A DNA stretch of 9,475 nucleotides from Candidatus Staskawiczbacteria bacterium (lineage in GTDB: Bacteria > Patescibacteriota > Minisyncoccia > Minisyncoccales > Staskawiczbacteraceae), in the NCBI GenBank assembly GCA_903913175.1, contig CAIWKF010000133.1, positions 1 to 9,475 of the forward strand. The letters are read 5' to 3'. The position numbers and the translations under genes are program-made. The notes under the pieces were generated by a model. It was not told the DNA's origin and searched no databases. It saw only the letters and a list, made by a program, of their open reading frames with translations. This document shows positions 1 to 5,657 of the stretch, in pieces. Numbering within the stretch: position 1 is the first letter of the stretch; the number at the start of each line of letters is the position of its first letter.

Positions 1-3
1 AAA

Positions 4-1023
4 ATGGATACAAAAATAATGTGTAATGTTGGTAAAAGGTCTGGCGACTATGATTTGCTTTATAAAATGACTGAAGCTGGCATGGAAATTGCCAGATTAA
101 ACTTTTCCCACGCTTCTAATGAGCAACTTATTGAGTTAAAAGCCAATTTAAAAAAAATTAAAAAAATTACTGGCAAGGATGTAAAAATCATTCAAGATCT
201 TTGTGGCCCAAGAATTAGAATTGGAATTTTACCAGAAGATATACATATGCACGAGGGCGAAGTTTATGCCTTTGAGTTTGAAACATGCGATTTGGCTAAA
301 AAAATTATTCCTATTGACCACAAAGAATTAATTAATGATGTTGAAGTTGGACACCCATTTTATTTAATTAATGGAGCCATTGAATTGACTGTTCAAAAAA
401 TAAAAAACAACAGAATTTATGCTGTTGTAGAAAGGGGTGGAATTTTAAGTTCTAAAAAAGGAATAAATGTACCAGAAACCAAGTTATCAGGAGGAGGTTT
501 AACTAAAAAAGATGAAAAAGATGCTAGATTTGGTGCAAAACAAAAAGTTGATTTTGTTGGTTTATCCTTTGCACAATCAGCTGAAGATGTGATTAAATTA
601 AGAAAAATTGTTGGGCCAGATGTAAAAATTATTGCTAAAATTGAAAGTGCTGTAGCTTTAAAAGTAATTGATGAGATTTTGAAAGTTTCCGATGGAATTA
701 TGGTGGCTCGTGGAGATTTGGGCATTGAAACTCCTTTAGAAGAACTTCCAATTTTGCAAAAAGAACTTATAAGACACGCTCACTGGCATGGAAAACCAGC
801 TATTGTAGCAACTCAAATGATGCTTTCTATGGTGGAAAAGCCTCACCCAACTTATGCAGAAGTCACAGATGTGGCTAATGCAGTTTTTGATGGTGCAGAT
901 GTTTTAATGTTGTCTGACGAAACTTCAATTGGAAAATATCCAATAGAGTGCGTGCAAACAATGAAAAAAATTATTGACAAGACCGACGAATATTTTAACA
1001 AGACCAACTACTGGGAAAAATAA
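4..1023 (+). CDS. pyk: Pyruvate kinase, short form lacking the C-terminal domain
   Basis: Pyruvate kinase transfers phosphate from phosphoenolpyruvate to ADP in the last step of glycolysis, in the cytosol. Visible family blocks are RLNFSH (31-36), DLCGPRIRIG (65-74), the lid or B domain (about 70-165), IAKIES with catalytic Lys212, ARGDLG (235-240), ATQMM (269-273) and the PTYAEVTDVANAV stretch (282-294) leading to SDETSIGKYP (304-313). The protein stops at 339 residues, just after the TIM barrel, where typical enzymes run to about 470. The missing part is the C-terminal domain that carries effector sites in many members. Several usually conserved positions differ: Tyr284 where PTRAE has Arg, Asp305 where SGET has Gly, and Asn123 in the usual DDG turn of the lid. 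The ATG at 4 gives the normal family N-terminus, so the gene looks complete. It ends in TAA with no frameshift remnant downstream. The function call is firm; activity is inferred. Confidence 0.95.
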   Translation: MDTKIMCNVGKRSGDYDLLYKMTEAGMEIARLNFSHASNEQLIELKANLKKIKKITGKDVKIIQDLCGPRIRIGILPEDIHMHEGEVYAFEFETCDLAKKIIPIDHKELINDVEVGHPFYLINGAIELTVQKIKNNRIYAVVERGGILSSKKGINVPETKLSGGGLTKKDEKDARFGAKQKVDFVGLSFAQSAEDVIKLRKIVGPDVKIIAKIESAVALKVIDEILKVSDGIMVARGDLGIETPLEELPILQKELIRHAHWHGKPAIVATQMMLSMVEKPHPTYAEVTDVANAVFDGADVLMLSDETSIGKYPIECVQTMKKIIDKTDEYFNKTNYWEK

Positions 1024-1080
1024 ACCAAATTTTCAATTTTTAATTTACAATTTTCAATAAATTTCTCAATTAACTAATTT
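1024..1080. repeat. Low-complexity AT-rich spacer with CAATTTT units
   Basis: This spacer after the pyruvate kinase stop is 13% GC over 60 bases and repeats variants of TTTTCAAT and AATTTAC (for example at 1030-1036 and 1051-1057). No gene or GC-rich terminator stem is visible in it. Such degenerate runs are common between genes in AT-rich genomes; I assign no function. Confidence 0.4.
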
Positions 1081-1086
1081 TTAAAC

Positions 1087-1111
1087 AAAAAAAAGACACT
1101 CTCTAAGTGCT
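1087..1111 (-). terminator. Weak intrinsic terminator for the minus-strand GC-rich unit
   Basis: Read on the minus strand, a short stem (CACT paired with AGTG, plus one G-U pair, five-base loop, about 1096-1110) is followed directly by eight T residues (complement of 1087-1094). The stem is short, so it would be a weak terminator, but it lies just downstream of the 48-residue ORF and is oriented to end a transcript from the consensus promoter at 1340-1368. Confidence 0.45.
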
Positions 1112-1258
1112 TCATAAAAATACTTTGTACGTTGCACCGTCGCGAACAGATCGCGACACCAACGTTTCCACATCCGCCCCCTCCAAGAAGCGAATTGTGA
1201 ATTCCGCAAAAGCATCCGTGCCTTCTTCGACTTCGAGACCCCGAATTAAGCTATCCAT
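1112..1258 (-). CDS. Possible 48-residue acidic small protein, unknown function
   Basis: An ATG at 1258 opens 48 codons ending in TGA. The peptide begins MDSLIRGLEVEEG, contains FLEGADVETLVSRSV and ends ATYKVFL. It is acidic, without a membrane segment or cysteine. For coding: AAAGGG sits 7 nt before the ATG, an in-frame TGA lies five codons upstream so the start is defined, and 23 of 48 codons begin with G, a typical coding bias. Against: GC-rich DNA carries few chance stops, the overlapping opposite strand is also open, and a strong hairpin falls inside the frame. Codon use is far more GC-rich than in every neighbour, which suggests acquired DNA or RNA constraint. I do not recognise the family. 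Confidence 0.35.
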   Translation of the reverse strand: MDSLIRGLEVEEGTDAFAEFTIRFLEGADVETLVSRSVRDGATYKVFL

Positions 1259-1339
1259 GGCAATACCCTTTCATTCTGGAGTAGAGAATACAACCTTGCC
1301 AAGTTGCACTCCCAAAAATACGGGATGTTCACTATATTA

Positions 1340-1368
1340 ATTATAGCATATACAGGAAAGCTTGTCAA
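1340..1368 (-). promoter_or_regulatory. Perfect consensus promoter TTGACA-17-TATAAT with extended -10
   Basis: On the minus strand TTGACA (1368-1363) is separated by exactly 17 bp from TATAAT (1345-1340), and TGC directly before the -10 supplies the extended -10 element. All 12 hexamer bases match the sigma-70 consensus. Transcription would start near 1333 and run into the GC-rich island. It is the best promoter match I found in the window. Confidence 0.85.
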
Positions 1369-1460
1369 GGCTTTACGAGTAAATAAAACTATGGCACAAT
1401 TGAAATAATGTCGCACAATGTGGAAAAAGACTTGACGGGGTGGTTTTCCCTATAGATATA

Positions 1461-1469
1461 TGATATAAT
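1461..1469 (+). promoter_or_regulatory. Extended -10 promoter of the SWIB gene
   Basis: TGATATAAT (TGn plus a perfect TATAAT at 1464-1469) points to the SWIB gene, with a start near 1476 and a leader of about 120 nt. The hexamer at the standard -35 distance, TGGTTT (1441-1446), is weak. A better-looking TTGACG at 1432-1437 is 26 bp from this -10, too far to pair with it, so the extended -10 probably carries recognition. Confidence 0.6.
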
Positions 1470-1473
1470 CAAC

Positions 1474-1578
1474 TAAGAACATAGAAAAGTAAGTTGTTCT
1501 TATCAATATTAAAATAAAAATAATTGCCATAGATTCTAAAATTATAAATTAACATTGTTAAAAACAATTTTATAATCT
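1474..1578 (+). promoter_or_regulatory. Structured 5' leader of the SWIB mRNA
   Basis: The leader has two hairpins. The first pairs TAAGAACA (1474-1481) with TGTTCTTA (1495-1502) at the predicted 5' end. The second pairs AGATTCTAAAAT (1531-1542) with ATTTTATAATCT (1567-1578), 11 of 12 bases matching, with an inner ATTGTT/AACAAT stem (1554-1559 with 1563-1568). The only weak ribosome-binding sequence, AGGT at 1579-1582, abuts the base of the second hairpin, so folding could affect translation. I see no known riboswitch signature. Confidence 0.4.
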
Positions 1579-1594
1579 AGGTAACAAAAAATAA

Positions 1595-1861
1595 ATGGCA
1601 GTAAAAAAAGCAAATTCAGCTTTTATGAAACCTTTAAAAGTTTCAGCTGAGCTAGAAGCAGTTGTTGGAAAGGGTCCTTTGCCAAGATCAGAGGTTGTTA
1701 AAAAACTTTGGGCTTACATTAAAAAGAATGGTCTTCAAGATCCTAAAGCCAAAAGAAACATTATTGCAGATGCAAATTTAAAACCAGTATTTGGAGGAAA
1801 GGCAGTTGTAGATATGTTTGAAATGACAAAATTAGTTTCAAAACATCTTACAAATGTCTAA
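1595..1861 (+). CDS. SWIB-domain small protein
   Basis: The 88 residues are almost entirely one SWIB/MDM2 fold: the core runs from LPRSEVVKKLWAYIKKNG (29-46) through LQDPKAKRNIIAD (47-59) and LKPVFGGKAVVDMFEMTKLV (62-81) to the end. In eukaryotes this fold is a component of SWI/SNF chromatin remodellers. In bacteria it occurs as stand-alone proteins, for example in Chlamydia, or fused to topoisomerase, and its role is not settled; a DNA-associated or protein-docking role is plausible. The N-terminal lysines are basic and there is no signal peptide. The gene stands alone between its own promoter and a strong terminator. Family assignment is very secure; cellular function is inferred only. Confidence 0.97.
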   Translation: MAVKKANSAFMKPLKVSAELEAVVGKGPLPRSEVVKKLWAYIKKNGLQDPKAKRNIIADANLKPVFGGKAVVDMFEMTKLVSKHLTNV

Positions 1862-1875
1862 CAATTAGTCAATCT

Positions 1876-1918
1876 AAAACAAAAAACAACGAAATTTTAT
1901 TTCGTTGTTTTTTGTTTT
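1876..1918. terminator. Perfect 20-bp stem, likely bidirectional terminator
   Basis: Bases 1876-1895 are exactly complementary to 1899-1918, leaving a three-base loop that would open somewhat in RNA. The 3' arm is T-rich (TTTTTTGTTTT), so the stem supplies the U-tract for the SWIB transcript 15 nt past its stop. Read from the other strand it has the same T-rich 3' arm and could also end transcripts arriving from the response regulator. Confidence 0.85.
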
Positions 1919-1921
1919 TAT

Positions 1922-2082
1922 AATTACCCAAAATTCAAACTAACAAGATGGGCAACCTGGCATATTAATCATTTATTTGTTTATATTTAGCGCAAATTAT
2001 ACATGTACTAACCGGCTAAACACCATTAAATTGTTTGATAATTTCGACCTCACAAGTAATACGCGTTTTTTAAAAATTTCTT
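1922..2082. other. Convergent spacer, no gene seen
   Basis: This 161-bp gap lies between the SWIB terminator and the response-regulator stop. I see no ORF, tRNA or GC-rich terminator stem. A near-palindrome around TAACCGGCTA (about 2009-2018) is the only local symmetry and is too short to interpret. Confidence 0.5.
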
Positions 2083-2466
2083 TTATATTTTTGCTACAAA
2101 TTTTTCTTTTACTCTCTCAATAATGCCCTCTACTGTTATGTCAGACTTAATAACATAGTCAGTATTAGCTGAGACTTCAATAGCATCACTAATGTGCTTT
2201 AAATCGTTTAAGTTTGTTAAAAACATAATTGCGGTTTTAACTCCAGCTTCTCTTAATTTTTTACTCATTTCTATTCCGTCCATTTTTGGCATAGAAATAT
2301 CCGATAGAATTAAATCTGGTTTTTCTTCTAGTATTACTTTTAAGCCCTCTTCTCCATCTTCAGCAGTAACCACGCTGAATCCTTCTTTTGTAAGATTTTC
2401 AGTAATAACCAAAAGGTAATCCTTTGAATCTTCTACAATTACAATTTTCTTATTTTTTTCTGCCAT
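2083..2466 (-). CDS. Single-domain response regulator (CheY-like receiver)
   Basis: The 127 residues form one receiver domain. Acidic-pocket residues Glu12 and Asp13 are in VIVEDSKD, the phospho-acceptor is Asp56 in LILSDISMPKMDG, the switch residue is Thr84 in MFLTN, and the conserved Lys is Lys107 in YVIKSD. All catalytic positions are intact. No DNA-binding or enzymatic output domain follows, so the phosphorylated protein should act by binding a partner, as CheY or Spo0F does. The gene lies 94 bp after the histidine kinase, its probable phosphodonor, on the same strand. A candidate promoter in that gap could let it be expressed separately. The next residue after the start, Ala in MAEKNKK, and the receiver boundary support the chosen ATG. 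Confidence 0.96.
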   Translation of the reverse strand: MAEKNKKIVIVEDSKDYLLVITENLTKEGFSVVTAEDGEEGLKVILEEKPDLILSDISMPKMDGIEMSKKLREAGVKTAIMFLTNLNDLKHISDAIEVSANTDYVIKSDITVEGIIERVKEKFVAKI

Positions 2467-2478
2467 ATTTTTTATAAA

Positions 2479-2549
2479 GTAGGAAATATATCATTTTTAC
2501 GCCATCATGCTAAATCTTTGCGAAAAAAGTAAATATATAATATTCCTAC
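2479..2549. repeat. Inverted repeat GTAGGAA/TTCCTAC upstream of the response regulator
   Basis: GTAGGAA (2479-2485) is an exact inverted copy of TTCCTAC (2543-2549), with AT-rich flanks extending the similarity imperfectly. The left arm lies at the predicted transcription start of the response regulator. It could be an operator pair or a leader hairpin, but seven bases in an AT-rich gap is modest evidence. Confidence 0.3.
2485..2513 (-). promoter_or_regulatory. Candidate promoter of the response regulator
   Basis: On the minus strand TTAGCA (2513-2508; 4 of 6 consensus bases) lies 17 bp from TATATT (2490-2485; 5 of 6), and TGA before the -10 gives an extended -10. The start would be near 2478, leaving a very short leader of about 12 nt. 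The pattern resembles the SWIB promoter (TGATATAAT). Confidence 0.5.
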
Positions 2550-2560
2550 AATATTTTTAT

Positions 2561-4282
2561 TTATATTGGTAATGTAAAATAAAATGTTGCACCTTCACCT
2601 TCGGTAGACTCTACTCCAACTATTCCACCATGAGACTCAATAATACTTTTAGTTATTGCAAGCCCCAAACCAGTTCCACCTTGTTTGGCAAAAACAGTTT
2701 TAACCTGAACAAATTTGTTAAATAATTTATTAATTTGAGATGCTGCTATACCAGCCCCACTATTTGTAACTGCCACTAATAAAGAATCTGGCAAATCCTG
2801 CATATTATTTTTTATAAACCAACTAATTCCTAAATCTTGTGCCTCTTTTAACAGATTTTCTCCTTTTTTATGTGCCAAGACCTGTATATTTATAGTGCCA
2901 TTTTCTATATTAAATTTCAAGGCATTAGAAATAAGATTATTTAATACCTGAGAAATTGTATGCGAATCAAATTCAACTTTATCAGGAACATTTTTTCCAA
3001 TAAAGCTTGAAATTTTTACTTTTACATCTTTAGATGATACTTCATAAAACATCATACGACTTTTTACAACCTCTCTAATATCTGATTTTTGTTTTATTAA
3101 ATCAAACTTTCCTGCTTCAATTTTAGCCATGTCTAAAAGATTATTTACAAGCTCTAGCATATCAGAAGAGCTATGATAAATCATTTGAAAACACTCAGCT
3201 TGTTTAGCTTTTTTTATTTCAGAGGCACGCATAAACTCAATCATTTTTTTTATTCCATCTAAAGGAGAGCGCAGTTCGTGGACTATCATGGAAGTAAATT
3301 CCTCTTTAACTTTTTCTACTTCTTTTTCTCGTGTAATATCATGAAAAATCACTACACAGCCCAATGTTTTGCCATAATTTTTAACAGGAGAAACTACAAT
3401 TTTAAAAAAGTTATCACCCAATAAAACCTCTTCAGAAAAAAATACTTTATCTAATTTTATGCTTTCTTCAATTTTTCCTCTAAAATCAAATTTACCATTT
3501 AATTTATCAATTAAATCAAATATAGAAATGTCTTTTTTTTCTTCAAAATTTAAAGCTTTCCTAACTGCTGGATTAGCCACTAAAACTCTATAGTCTGTAT
3601 CTGTCATAATCACACCTTCAGTCATACTAGACACCATGGCATTCATTTTACTTTCTTCTTCCTTAATAACTTCTTGTAATCTTGCAACAGCATCACAAGC
3701 TTGCTTTGCAATTTTATACAAAATAATCATTTCTTCTTCCTTATAAAAATCGGTCTTTATATCTGCTACAGTTAAAAGTCCTTCAACTTTTCCTGCAATA
3801 ATTAAAGGAATATTAAAGTAAGAGGAAACTTGTCCACCTGCTTCATTACTTAAAATTGCACCAGAAAATATTTCTTCTACTTTCATAGAATTTATATCTT
3901 TATATAAAAGCACATTTAAAGAGCCAATCATTTTTGCTTTAATATCATCAATAAACTTTCTTGATACCGATTTCTCAAGATGGACCTTAAAAAATATTTT
4001 CTCTGGTTCCAGTAATATGTAAGACACTGTACTATAATCAATAAACTGACGCAATGATCCACTAATAATTTCTACAATATTTTGAATATTCAAAGAATAC
4101 CCCATTCTTTCACCTAGTTCTTTTAAAATAGCTATTTCATACATTTTATTTCTAGCCTCCTTTTCCCTATAAGCTAAATCGTTTGTAATTTTTCTATTTT
4201 TTTGCAAAATCAAAAAACCCACAATAAAAACTAAAACAATAAAACAAAAAAATAAAATACTAATTAAAATTTCAAATGTCAT
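2561..4282 (-). CDS. Membrane-anchored GAF-PAS sensor histidine kinase
   Basis: This 573-residue kinase autophosphorylates a histidine and passes phosphate to a receiver, most likely the adjacent one. Order of parts: one hydrophobic anchor (about 5-27), a short helical linker, a GAF-like domain (about 50-205), a PAS domain (about 210-320), a dimerisation helix with the H-box MIVHELRSP (His335), and an ATPase domain with N-box QVLNNLISNALKF (445-457), G1 NSGAGI (507-512), G2 GGTGLGLA (535-542) and a final GEGATFYFTLP. There is essentially no extracellular region, so the signal is probably cytosolic or membrane-derived. The G1 box has Asn507 where most kinases have the adenine-contacting Asp; some active kinases such as CusS also deviate here. 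The start is supported by AAGGA seven bases before the ATG, overlapping the stop of the upstream gene, which suggests translational coupling. Confidence 0.95.
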   Translation of the reverse strand: MTFEILISILFFCFIVLVFIVGFLILQKNRKITNDLAYREKEARNKMYEIAILKELGERMGYSLNIQNIVEIISGSLRQFIDYSTVSYILLEPEKIFFKVHLEKSVSRKFIDDIKAKMIGSLNVLLYKDINSMKVEEIFSGAILSNEAGGQVSSYFNIPLIIAGKVEGLLTVADIKTDFYKEEEMIILYKIAKQACDAVARLQEVIKEEESKMNAMVSSMTEGVIMTDTDYRVLVANPAVRKALNFEEKKDISIFDLIDKLNGKFDFRGKIEESIKLDKVFFSEEVLLGDNFFKIVVSPVKNYGKTLGCVVIFHDITREKEVEKVKEEFTSMIVHELRSPLDGIKKMIEFMRASEIKKAKQAECFQMIYHSSSDMLELVNNLLDMAKIEAGKFDLIKQKSDIREVVKSRMMFYEVSSKDVKVKISSFIGKNVPDKVEFDSHTISQVLNNLISNALKFNIENGTINIQVLAHKKGENLLKEAQDLGISWFIKNNMQDLPDSLLVAVTNSGAGIAASQINKLFNKFVQVKTVFAKQGGTGLGLAITKSIIESHGGIVGVESTEGEGATFYFTLPI

Positions 4283-4292
4283 ATTTTAATCC

Positions 4293-4562
4293 TTAAATTT
4301 TTATTAATGGATATTTTGTAAAAATTGGTAAAATAATATCTTTAGCAATTTGACCAGCCAAGTCTATATATCCATTTACTAACTTCTCGGTAACTTCTGT
4401 GGCATCTCCTTTTATAGAAACTACTATTCCATTATCATCTAAAACTAACCCCCCTAAACTACGAGCTTTTAAAGCTACTATATCATACCCAAAAACAACT
4501 GCCTCTTTTGCAATAATTTCTGACAATAAAAATAAATATTGCTTTTTTAATTCTTCTTCCAT
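4293..4562 (-). CDS. Small protein of unknown function, coupled to the histidine kinase
   Basis: I do not recognise this 89-residue protein. It begins with a charged helix (EEELKKQYLFLLSEIIAKEA, 2-21), passes through probable strands (VVFGYDIVALKAR and GGLVLDDNGIVVSI), and ends with a second helix (EVTEKLVNGYIDLAGQIAKDII) before a hydrophobic tail. There is no signal peptide, cysteine or clear membrane span, so it is probably a soluble alpha-beta domain. Its TAA stop lies 10 bp before the histidine kinase ATG and overlaps that gene's ribosome-binding site. That arrangement makes it a likely partner or modulator of the kinase, or simply the first gene of the operon. An extended -10 promoter immediately precedes it. 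That it is a real gene is supported by the spacing and composition; the role is inference. Confidence 0.8.
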   Translation of the reverse strand: MEEELKKQYLFLLSEIIAKEAVVFGYDIVALKARSLGGLVLDDNGIVVSIKGDATEVTEKLVNGYIDLAGQIAKDIILPIFTKYPLIKI

Positions 4563-4583
4563 AATATATAAGAATATTGATTA

Positions 4584-4592
4584 ATTATAGCA
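4584..4592 (-). promoter_or_regulatory. Extended -10 promoter for the 89-residue gene, histidine kinase and response regulator
   Basis: On the minus strand TGCTATAAT (TGC 4592-4590, TATAAT 4589-4584) lies between the phosphoglycerate kinase stop and the next ATG. The -35 region is poor. The surrounding 15-mer TATGCTATAATTAAT also occurs exactly at the GC-rich island promoter. Transcription would start near 4577 with a leader of about 15 nt. Confidence 0.6.
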
Positions 4593-4604
4593 TAAAAAAA
4601 TTAA

Positions 4605-5642
4605 TTACTTTAAAGCAATTAATCCAGGCAATCTTTCCCCACTCAAATATTGTAATATTGCTTCTCCGCTATATGATACATAAGAAAATTTAGAAATTAA
4701 TCCTTGCTGAGTTAAAAAAGCAATATTTTTTTCTCCACCAATAATAGAGGTTGCTTTGCTATTAATAATAGCTTTAGCAATAGCTAGCGTTCCTTTTGTG
4801 TACTGTTTTTCTTCAACCTTGCCAAATGATCCATACCATAAAATAGTCTTTGCTTGTGATATTTTTTCTTTAAATAATTCTATAGTACTTTCATCAATAT
4901 CTAAACTGTCTTTAAAACCAACGGGGCATATTATTTTGTCTTGATTTTTAAATAATAAACCATTTTTTACTAAACCCTCCTTAACTAAGGAGTTAATCAT
5001 TACCCAATCTACTAATTTTGACATTCTATCAATAAACTTTAATTTTATGTCGTTTTCATGACCTCCAACAATAACTAACACAGGCTTTTCTGAACTATTT
5101 AAAAAATTATCTAAATTATTTATTTCTTTTTCTAACAATAGTCCTGCTGCAGAAGTTAAATATTGTGGCACCCCAACAATTGAAGCATAAGACTTGTGAC
5201 AATCTGTAAAATCATCATTAATATAAACCTCGCAAAGCCATGAAAGTTTTTCTGCAAAATCAGTATCTCCTTCAATTTCCGCTTTATAAAATTTTAGATT
5301 TTGTAATAACAAAATATTATCGCCTTTCATTGCGTTAACATAAAATTCAATCTCAGGACCAATGCAATCATCTGCTATAGCTATAGGAAAATCAAGATGT
5401 TTTTCTAAGTTTTTAGCAATTTTATCTAACTTTAATTTTGGCACAACAACACCGTTTGGCTCACCTAAATGACCAAATAAAATTATATTTGCTTTTTGTA
5501 AAATTAAATACTTCACAGTATCCCATATCAACCTTATTTTATGATCATCCAAAATATCTCCTTTATCATCTAATGGCACATTTAAATCACACCTTACCAA
5601 AACCCTTTTATTTAAAAAATTAAAGCTTTTTAAATTTTTCAT
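4605..5642 (-). CDS. pgk: Divergent phosphoglycerate kinase-like protein
   Basis: Phosphoglycerate kinase makes ATP from 1,3-bisphosphoglycerate in glycolysis. The fold is recognisable throughout: VLVRCDLNVP (14-23), ILFGHLGEPNG (54-64), LLLQNLKFYKAE (111-122), VYINDDFTDCHKSYAS (139-154), VLVIVGGHENDIK (188-200), WYGSFGKVE (269-277), SIIGGEKN (299-306) and a C-terminal SGEAILQYLSGERLPG. At 345 residues it is about 50 shorter than usual. Residues of the substrate-binding basic patch are changed: Lys35, Glu61, Lys117 and Lys150 stand where family members have Arg, while Arg17 and Arg37 remain. In the nucleotide site GGAKVSDK becomes GGHENDIK (Glu196 for Lys) and the usual GGGD ends as GGE. Many changes are conservative but Glu61 and Glu196 are not. 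It may be a weak or repurposed enzyme. The 15-bp gap to the upstream gene indicates co-transcription. Confidence 0.9.
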   Translation of the reverse strand: MKNLKSFNFLNKRVLVRCDLNVPLDDKGDILDDHKIRLIWDTVKYLILQKANIILFGHLGEPNGVVVPKLKLDKIAKNLEKHLDFPIAIADDCIGPEIEFYVNAMKGDNILLLQNLKFYKAEIEGDTDFAEKLSWLCEVYINDDFTDCHKSYASIVGVPQYLTSAAGLLLEKEINNLDNFLNSSEKPVLVIVGGHENDIKLKFIDRMSKLVDWVMINSLVKEGLVKNGLLFKNQDKIICPVGFKDSLDIDESTIELFKEKISQAKTILWYGSFGKVEEKQYTKGTLAIAKAIINSKATSIIGGEKNIAFLTQQGLISKFSYVSYSGEAILQYLSGERLPGLIALK

Positions 5643-5657
5643 ATCTGTTCTTTAAAT

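Larger units (their letters stand above)
1087..1333 (-). ncRNA. Candidate structured RNA or small mRNA from the GC-rich island
   Basis: A minus-strand transcript of about 245 nt is predicted between a perfect sigma-70-type promoter (1340-1368) and a T8 tract (1087-1094). The DNA is 53% GC over 1141-1260 while adjacent 60-base stretches are 13% GC, which in AT-rich genomes often marks structured RNA. Visible helices are GTCGCGA/TCGCGAC (1139-1145 with 1151-1157) enclosed by ACGTTG/CAACGT (1129-1134 with 1160-1165), and GGAGT/ACTCC (1278-1282 with 1308-1312) enclosing CAACCT/AAGTTG (1291-1296 with 1301-1306, one G-U pair in the RNA). I looked for signatures of tmRNA, RNase P RNA and bacterial SRP RNA and saw none; 6S RNA is not excluded by a clear test but does not stand out. 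The same transcript contains a 48-codon ORF, so it may instead be a small mRNA or a dual-function RNA. Confidence 0.5.

Noticed and set aside
417..725. Minus-strand ORF of 102 codons inside pyruvate kinase
   Set aside because: Antisense of a well-conserved enzyme; composition is Ser/Phe/Pro-rich without any domain.
1107..1340. Plus-strand ORF of 77 codons across the GC-rich island
   Set aside because: No ribosome-binding site, Ser/Thr/Pro-rich composition typical of an antisense frame, and the strong promoter, SD-like sequence and terminator all point to the minus strand.
1432..1460. Alternative SWIB promoter TTGACG-17-GATATA
   Set aside because: The spacing is good but the -10 is poor; the extended TGATATAAT just downstream is a better match. 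Both would drive the same gene.
1980..2060. tRNA-like or small RNA remnant in the convergent spacer (CCGG and GGTTAG-like words)
   Set aside because: No acceptor stem, anticodon arm or T-loop can be assembled, and no promoter is near.
2192..2419. Plus-strand ORF opposite the response regulator
   Set aside because: Antisense shadow of a clear receiver domain, with no start signals or recognisable protein character.
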